Shown piece after piece: positions 58,202-64,000 of a stretch of DNA of 64,000 nucleotides. The notes below the pieces were generated by a model that ran no database searches, was not told the origin of the DNA, and saw only the letters and a program-made list of their open reading frames with translations. The DNA comes from Cryptomeria japonica. Its lineage: Eukaryota > Streptophyta > Pinopsida > Cupressales > Cupressaceae. The stretch covers positions 118,675,140 to 118,739,139 of the forward strand of contig NC_081410.1 in NCBI RefSeq assembly GCF_030272615.1, given 5' to 3'. A program made the translations under genes and the position numbers. Numbering within the stretch: position 1 is the first letter of the stretch; each line of letters starts with the position of its first letter.

Positions 58202-59467
58202 CTTCAATCCATTCGAAGATTCATTGCACAATTGGCTGATAAATGTCACCCATTCCAACACCTACTACATAAGAACATCCGCTTTCAGTGGGATGCCAGA
58301 TGCCAGCAAGCATTTCAGACACTTAAAGACTATCTCATGAATCTGCCCTTGCTGATGCCACCAGATCCAAGTAGACCGTTGTTACTCTATATCTTAGCCA
58401 CAAGTATAGCATTGGGTGTACTATTGACACAACATAATACGGAAGGAAAAAAGTGTGTTGTTTACTACATCTTTCGCACATTGGTGGGCTATGAACTCAA
58501 TTACACACCTATTGAGCGAGCTTGCCTAGCAGTAATCTTAGCAGCCACTAAACTGAGGCACTATCTATTAACACATAAAGTACAACTCATTTCAAAGGTT
58601 GATCCACTCAAGTATTTACTTAGCAAAGCAGCATTGACAGGCCGCTTGGCCAAATGGGTGATGATTCTAAGTGAATTTGACATCAAGTATGTGGATCGTA
58701 AAGCTATCAAAGGTCAAGTTATTACGGATCAGTTGGCCGATGCACCCCTCACAGATGATCATCCTCTCATTTCCAATTTTTCTCAAGAAGAGATATTCAT
58801 GATCACAACAACACAACCATGGAAACTATACTTTGATGGTTCATACACTAGACATGGCTCAAGGGCAGGCATTCTGTTTATCACACCTCAAGGTGATAGC
58901 ATCCTGAAGTCTTACAGGCTCACATTTCCATGCACAAACAACATAGTAGAGTATGAGGCCTTGATCACAAGACTCATGATAGCTGTACAATGGAAATTAC
59001 AAGAAATACAAGTATATGGCGACTCCCAACTGGTCATTCGACAAGCAACAGATGAATATCAGACCAAGGATGATAAACTCATGCCATATAAGCAAATGGT
59101 GGACAATCTAAAGACATCATTTACTAATATCACTTTTGAGCAGATACCAAGAGATCAGAATCGAGCTGTTGACGCCATGGCTACCATCGCATCTCTCCTA
59201 GATCTTCCACCGAATTCAACACGCTACGAGTTCTTGGTAGAACAGCTTTGGATTCCCACTTATGATATCCCCGAATCCGAAATGATATGTCACCTTGTCA
59301 GTTCTGAATCCCCATGGTATGGTGAGTTCTACACCTATCTCCACGATCACACCCTTCCTCCCAACCAATCGAATAACCAACGTAAAACCTGCATCCGCCA
59401 AACTGCTCGATATACCATTATTGTCGAAACCTTATACCGACGCAGTCTTGATGGTACTCTCCTTTGA
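58202..59467 (+). pseudogene. E4 RNase H and second RNase H
   Basis: 411-residue open frame from 58232. The first RNase H spans about residues 40-150 (PLLLYILATSIALGVLL, VVYYIFRTLVGYELNYTPIE, KLRHYLLTH, LAKWVMILSEFDIKYVDRKA). The second, archaeal-type, lies at about residues 190-330 (WKLYFDGSYTRHGSRAGILF, CTNNIVEYEALI, YGDSQLVIRQA, RDQNRAVDAMATIASLL). The stop TGA at 59465 lies in a conserved LL.CLE position where E3 has Arg. Confidence 0.9.
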
Positions 59468-60571
59468 TGTCTAGAACAAGATGAGATAAAAAAGGCCTTG
59501 GAAGATGTACATGAAGGAATTTGTGGAACCCATGCAAGTGGTTCGTCACTAGCCAAGAAACTCCTACGCAATGGATACTATTGGCCATCTATGGAAAAAG
59601 ACTCCTACTACTTTGTCAGGAAGTGCAAGAAATGCCAAGTTCATGGAGACCTGATACATGCACCAGCCCAGGAATTGCAACCAATCACAACACCATGGCC
59701 TTTTTGTCAATGGGGCCTTGACCTTGTGGGTAAGATTCATCCATCTTCATCCAACGACCATAAATTCATTATTACCGCCACCGAATATTTCACAAAGTGG
59801 ATCGAAGCTATTCCACTTACCCAAGTCACCGGCAAGCAGATCGCCTTGTTCATCCTCAACTACATCATCTGCCGGTATGGTGTGCCCATGTCCATCATCA
59901 CAGATAACGGTCTTCCTTTCAAAAATCAGGATGTCCGTGAACTTTGTGAGAAATTTCATATCCAACACCACTTTTCCACTCCCTATTACCCACAAGGTAA
60001 TGGTCAGGCCGAAGCATCCAATAAAAACATATTGAGGATCCTAAAGAAGACAGTCAATGATGCCGACTGTGATTGGCATGTTCAGCTAAATCCAGCACTA
60101 TGGGCATATCGAACTAGCATTCGAACCCCTACAGGTACAACTCCTTATTCATTGGTCTATGGTGCAGAAGCTATCTTGCCTATTGAGGTTGAGATACCAT
60201 CACTATGGGTTTTCTTGCACAATCTCATCAATGATGAAGCATATAGAGTATCCCGTCTTTAGGACTTAGAGTTACTTGATGAGAAACGACACGCTGCATA
60301 CAATCACCTCAAAGCCTATCAACAACGCATGAGTAGAAGCTACAATCACCGAGTTAGATCTCGTACATTTGAGGTAGGTGATCTTGTTCTATGAGAGAAT
60401 CCTCGCAACCAACCAAACAGAGAACATCAGGGCAAGTTTGAATCAAACTGGCTGGGCCCATATGTTGTCACTGCTGTATTCGGGTCCGGGGCATATCAGT
60501 TGGCTACATTAGAAGGAGAACCGCTCGTAGATCCAATTAACAGCATGCACCTCAAAAGGTTTTATACCTAA
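59468..60571 (+). pseudogene. E4 integrase
   Basis: The frame from 59468 contains GICGTHASGSSLAKKLLRNG, YFVRKCKKCQVHGD (zinc region), WGLDLVGKIHPSSSNDHKFI (first Asp), IITDNGLPFKNQD (second Asp), and PYYPQGNGQAEASNKNI (catalytic Glu), i.e. a complete D,D,E triad. The C-terminal module has NPRNQPNREHQGKFESNWLG and DPINSMHLKRFYT, ending TAA at 60569. In-frame stops are at 60260 (E3 has Gln) and about 60392 (E3 has Arg). No chromodomain. Confidence 0.95.
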
Positions 60572-60703
60572 ACTGTACAGAGCATCAGGCTCCCCTGCAT
60601 ATCAAAAAATACCAAAAACATTCTGAAAAATGTCCTAAAGAAATACAAAAACATTCAAAAAGTAAAGAAAAATCATGCATCCAAATGGTGAACAACCACT
60701 CTG

Positions 60704-60753
60704 GTGGCACCTTAGGTAAGTGCGATGGTGAAAACCTGGCAAACAGGTGCCAC
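60704..60753 (+). other. E4 conserved motif after the pol stop, in a hairpin
   Basis: GATGGTGAAAACCTGG (60724-60739) then CAAACAGGTGC repeats the E3 motif. It is enclosed by a perfect 9-bp inverted repeat, GTGGCACCT (60704-60712) and AGGTGCCAC (60745-60753). Confidence 0.65.
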
Positions 60754-60975
60754 TCGTAAAGACAATGGCTCCAGTATCTTTCAGGCTCGTTGTGATCACT
60801 TCATACACACATCCATCCATCTAAACCATGGCTTGTTATTTGATCTGTAATCAGAGATAGTGCTTCATGCGTCTTGCATCCCACTTTTTCATAGTCATGT
60901 CTAAACTTGGGGGCAATACCTCTCAATCTAGTTGATGGAAGTGGATTCTACATTATTGGTGATTCATTGGCAAAA

Positions 60976-61105
60976 ACATTCAAAAATGTCTCACAAAAAT
61001 CCAAAAACATTAAAAAATGTCTCGCAAAAATCCAAAAACATTAAAAAATGTCTCACAAAATCCAAAAAACATTCAAAAATGTTTCACAAAATCCAAAACA
61101 TCGAA
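60976..61105 (+). repeat. Tandem repeat in E4 3' region
   Basis: About four units of 31-32 bp containing ACATTAAAAAATGTCTC or a close variant followed by CACAAAAATCCAAAA. Each unit carries a small palindrome (ACATT..AATGT). Confidence 0.85.
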
Positions 61106-61671
61106 AAAACCATCAAAAATCACACAAAAACATGGCAACACCTTGTACATACTCCTCCATGCAGATACCAAACAAACATTGTGATATACTTCACATGATG
61201 ACCATTTATCAATCAAACCACACAATCAACATCAACACTCAAAACTGTCTTCAACAAGGATGCATCCTTCCTTACCAAAACAAAGACAAGATGACATTTT
61301 CTTTGACAAGAAAATTATGTTAAGCTATCAAATACTTGGTTGATTTGTGAGTACAATCCTTTGTTTATCTGTATCAGGATCTTTTAGCATTATTTTGTAT
61401 CATCTGCGCATTAATTCTGATGAAGTTCTGGGGCATGTACTAATGGTGTCTACATGAGAAGTTCACCAAGCTACTTGATCTTATGCCAAATGCAGTCATA
61501 GATCATTACGGCTTGCTGACTACAACGTATACCTCGACCATATGAGCATGAACCATTACCAAGGATCCTTATTCTTTATTCTTTATGTATATACTGTTTG
61601 TTTACAGGTACAATGCTCTTTCTTTGGTTCCTCCCGCCTCATCCAAATTGGATAAAGGTTTTATTTCTTAG

Positions 61672-61925
61672 TATGGTATGCACTTGTCTCAGGATATGAT
61701 CAGCCTAAGATTAAGGAGGACGATCCAAGTCATGCATGAAAGGAGATAATCCTTGTCTGTTCCGCAAGCAATACTCTGGTCGACTTGACCCTAATATCAA
61801 GTCGTTTGTATTAACTTGCTATATAAAATCCATGTAAGGAATACTCAGGTCATCTTGAATCATTATGTCAAGATGCTTGTATTCCCTTCCAACATTTTAA
61901 AGCTCAATGATGAAAATAGAGCACT
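61672..61925 (+). other. E4 conserved 3' block with two hairpins
   Basis: This matches E3 34640-34350 (minus). It contains ATGCATGAAAGGAGATAATC, then hairpin 1 CGACTTGA/TCAAGTCG (61781-61788, 61797-61804) and hairpin 2 CATCTTGA/TCAAGATG (61851-61858, 61868-61875). Each is preceded by AATACTC(A/T)GGT and followed by a T-rich TTGTATT, so the two hairpin cassettes are themselves a divergent tandem pair. Confidence 0.75.
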
Positions 61926-61989
61926 ATGGATCGTCATTTCACCTCATCTGTTTATATATTGCATTCCATTGCATATCACCCATCCATTC

Positions 61990-63060
61990 ATTTATTCATA
62001 AGTAGGCTTTTATATGCAAAAAGTGACCATAAAAGCTGGTCTTGGATACAATCACGACCGAGTATTTTGATACATCACCAATGCATCATGCAAAGTCTTA
62101 AAAACCTTGCATTCCTCATGGTCATATCATCATCGCATTTAGATGCATCTTGCATTAAATCCATTCATGTCATTTTTAACTTAGTGTTGCATATAGTTCA
62201 TTTTTGGACATTAGTTTTCATTAATCATTTGCATCATTGCATCAATCATAAAAATTAGATTCATTCGTGGGATCAACTTGTCTTTGATTGTTTTAAATCA
62301 TTTCCTATGCATTCATTTAGTATCAATTATCCATTATCATCATTTCATCATTCTTTATCATTTATTATTACACCCATTCATTAGCTAAAAAGTGCATTCA
62401 TTCATCCAGTTATTAAAGTATCTTATTAGGCTCATTTTAGGATTCATTTCACATTACATTCATTATCCGTTTTTACTTGCATTAAGGTACAATTATTAAA
62501 ACCATAAGTTATAGTATCATTACATTATCATTTTTACTTAAAACATATTTAAGCATTTAGAATCATCAACCCATTTGTTTCCAAACATTGGTTCATACCA
62601 TTATATATATCCATTATACATATGCATTCATTTAGGCATTATCATATAAACATTTGTACTTTACATTTTGTTTATCCATATTACATTCATCTAAAAACAT
62701 CTAGATGCACATCCATACATAAAATCAATCATTCAACCATTGCATTAACATCATCTCATAAATTATCATTGCATAGGAAACACCAAAATCCTATTCATAA
62801 ATCATCATAAGCATACATCATCATCATGGCATTACATACATAAAGCATTATATCAAAAATCAAATCAAACATACATATATAAACCTGCATTCATATGTCA
62901 GTATCCCACATCATAAATCATCATAAAAACATGCATAACAAAAACATCTCATCAAATGCATACATATACACATATCCATCTAAGCAATAAACTCATCATC
63001 CTGCATAAACATCCATATATATATCAACTGCATATCATCAAAATATGGGATCTCCTCATA
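61990..63060. repeat. E4 low-complexity CATTCATTATCAT spacer
   Basis: About 1 kb of irregular ATCATTTCATC, CATTCATTTA and ACATCATCATAA units without coding potential. It is the reverse-complement equivalent of the E3 spacer 33641-34345. Confidence 0.7.
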
Positions 63061-63406
63061 TATATCATCTCCTATATTAGAGTACAATGAAGTCTACAAA
63101 AATCGGCTACCAAGAGCCATCCAAGATATAGTCCAACAAATAAACAATGATATAATACATATATGCAAAAAATGCTCTCTCAAATGCCACTCTGGCCAGA
63201 TGCTGTACCACCACCACCATCGCCACCTGCTCTCCCACTGGTGCCTGCACCACCTGATCCATCTCTCTGTGGAGGCCTCATTGAACCACCACTCCCTCCT
63301 ACATCCCCTGATCTCTCCATCCATAGAGGACCCATCACACCCCACTGCTCTGCACCCTTTGCGATCGCTCTGACCTGGCCTACCACATCTGAAAATAGCT
63401 AAGAGC

Positions 63407-64000
63407 TCACTGACTAACTGGCACAACCTGCTCATATAAACCCCGCCAGTAGTCTATCTCTGCCTGTGCTCGTCGCATCTCCCTCATCACCTCCCCTGTA
63501 GGACCCTGTGCCCCTACTCCGACCCGAACTCTCTCCTTCATCTCGGCCAATCTCTCCACTACACTATCCCTCTCCCGCAGCACCATTGTCAGCTTTGACT
63601 ACCGTGCAAATAGTTGCACATCCCTAGCTGCCACCTCCACCTCCAAATCCTCTATCTGGGTCTGCAAGCGTACTATCATATGATCCCGCAGATCTCTAGT
63701 GGCTCCCTCCCTGGTGTCCATAGCCGCCTCACCTGTACCCCCTCTCTAGTAGTCCCCTCCCCTCTGTCCATTGGGATCTCCATCTCCATCCCCCTCCCAC
63801 TCAGCTGAACTCCTCCCGGTATCAATGGTCCCTGTGATATCTGTAGAGGTAGTCCACCTCTCCCTCTCCGCTGACTCTACATCCCCAACCCATCACCTCC
63901 TCCTCCACCTCCACTACCTCCTCCTCCTCCACCTCCACCTCCACCTCCACCTCCACCCCCTCCTCCATCTCCTCCACCTGCCCTCGGTCCTCGACCTCCC
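63407..64000 (-). pseudogene. Antisense ORF of E4, C-terminal part
   Basis: On the minus strand, 64000 to about 63880 is a Gly/Arg-rich run (GGRGPRAGGGDGG, then a GGN-codon microsatellite). Then, in the frame ending TGA at 63407-63409, comes a coiled-coil-like stretch: RLQTQIEDLEVEVAARDVQL, one TAG, SKLTMVLRERDSVVERLAEM, REMRRAQAEIDYWRGLYEQV. E3 has the same order at its C-terminus (Gly/Arg-rich, then DSQRAQIDQL.. and RYEEAVVESQR). The plant mobile domain expected upstream would lie beyond 64000. A frameshift separates the Gly-rich and coiled-coil frames. Confidence 0.65.

Larger units (their letters stand above)
49589..64000 (+). mobile_element. E4: Tat-type Ty3/gypsy retrotransposon, 3' end outside the window
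   Basis: The order is 5' LTR, tRNA-Trp primer site, 2.7-kb leader, gag-protease with G-patch, linker, RT, RNase H, second RNase H, integrase, conserved 3' elements, and antisense ORF tail. The 3' LTR lies beyond 64000, so the target duplication cannot be checked. It is homologous to E3 in every block, but the sequences differ enough to be separate subfamilies. Pol keeps one frame from 57272 to 60571 with five in-frame stops, so it decayed mostly by point mutation. Confidence 0.9.

Noticed and set aside
53520-60571. Endogenous pararetrovirus (caulimovirid) instead of a retrotransposon
   Set aside because: An integrase with D,D,E triad, LTR, primer site and dual RNase H identify a Ty3/gypsy element; no movement protein is present.
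60704-60753. Hammerhead ribozyme in the conserved post-pol motif
   Set aside because: The motif contains GATGGTGAAAACC, superficially like CUGAUGA and GAAA, but the required core order and three stems are not there.
63094-63435. 113-residue Trp/Arg-rich minus-strand ORF
   Set aside because: It is an alternative frame through GGN/TGG-rich DNA; the neighbouring frame with the coiled-coil sequence fits the E3 homologue better.

Overview
This window looks like intergenic and intronic DNA from a very large plant genome. A conifer or other gymnosperm is my inference, from the AT-rich sequence, the deeply nested and degraded LTR retrotransposons, and a single host exon stranded among transposons. 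Nothing bacterial or plasmid-like is present. The only host coding sequence I can defend is the first exon (6866-7254, minus strand) of a YrdC/Sua5-family gene (tRNA threonylcarbamoyl-AMP synthase). The rest is almost entirely mobile-element sequence.

Left part (1-13349). The 3' end and 3' LTR of a plus-strand Ty3/gypsy element (1-2896) interrupts a dead Ty1/copia element on the minus strand (2897-6340). That copia copy also carries a clean solo LTR (3913-5350) with a perfect 5-bp target duplication. The copia copy lies just downstream of the YRDC exon 1 splice donor, so it is probably inside intron 1. Upstream of the YRDC start is a minus-strand RTE-type LINE relic (about 7820-9830), followed by about 3.5 kb with no recognisable gene.

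Centre (13350-47533). This is a four-level nest dated by target duplications. E1 is a gag-only LTR element with 5' LTR 13355-14569. Its 3' LTR was split by E2, a copia-like gag-only element (20859-47470, duplication ATTAA). E2 was split by E3, a minus-strand Ty3/gypsy element of the Tat type (23515-43912, duplication CATTA/TTATG). The 3' LTR of E3 was split by an L1-type LINE (24611-30343, 20-bp duplication). A 369-bp TRIM-like element sits separately in E2 (44642-45010).

Right part (49589-64000). A second Tat-type element, E4, lies on the plus strand. It has a 5' LTR, a tRNA-Trp primer-binding site, a long leader, gag-protease with G-patch, RT, two RNase H domains and integrase, and it runs off the window. 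E3 and E4 are relatives in opposite orientation, so they can be compared within the window. The comparison shows three conserved features beyond gag-pol: an antisense ORF carrying a plant mobile domain and a Gly/Arg-rich coiled-coil tail, a pair of hairpins with compensatory base changes between pol and the antisense ORF, and a short motif just after the pol stop.

All retroelement ORFs carry stop codons or frameshifts, so these copies look inactive. Many of the nonsense codons fit C-to-T decay of methylated DNA.
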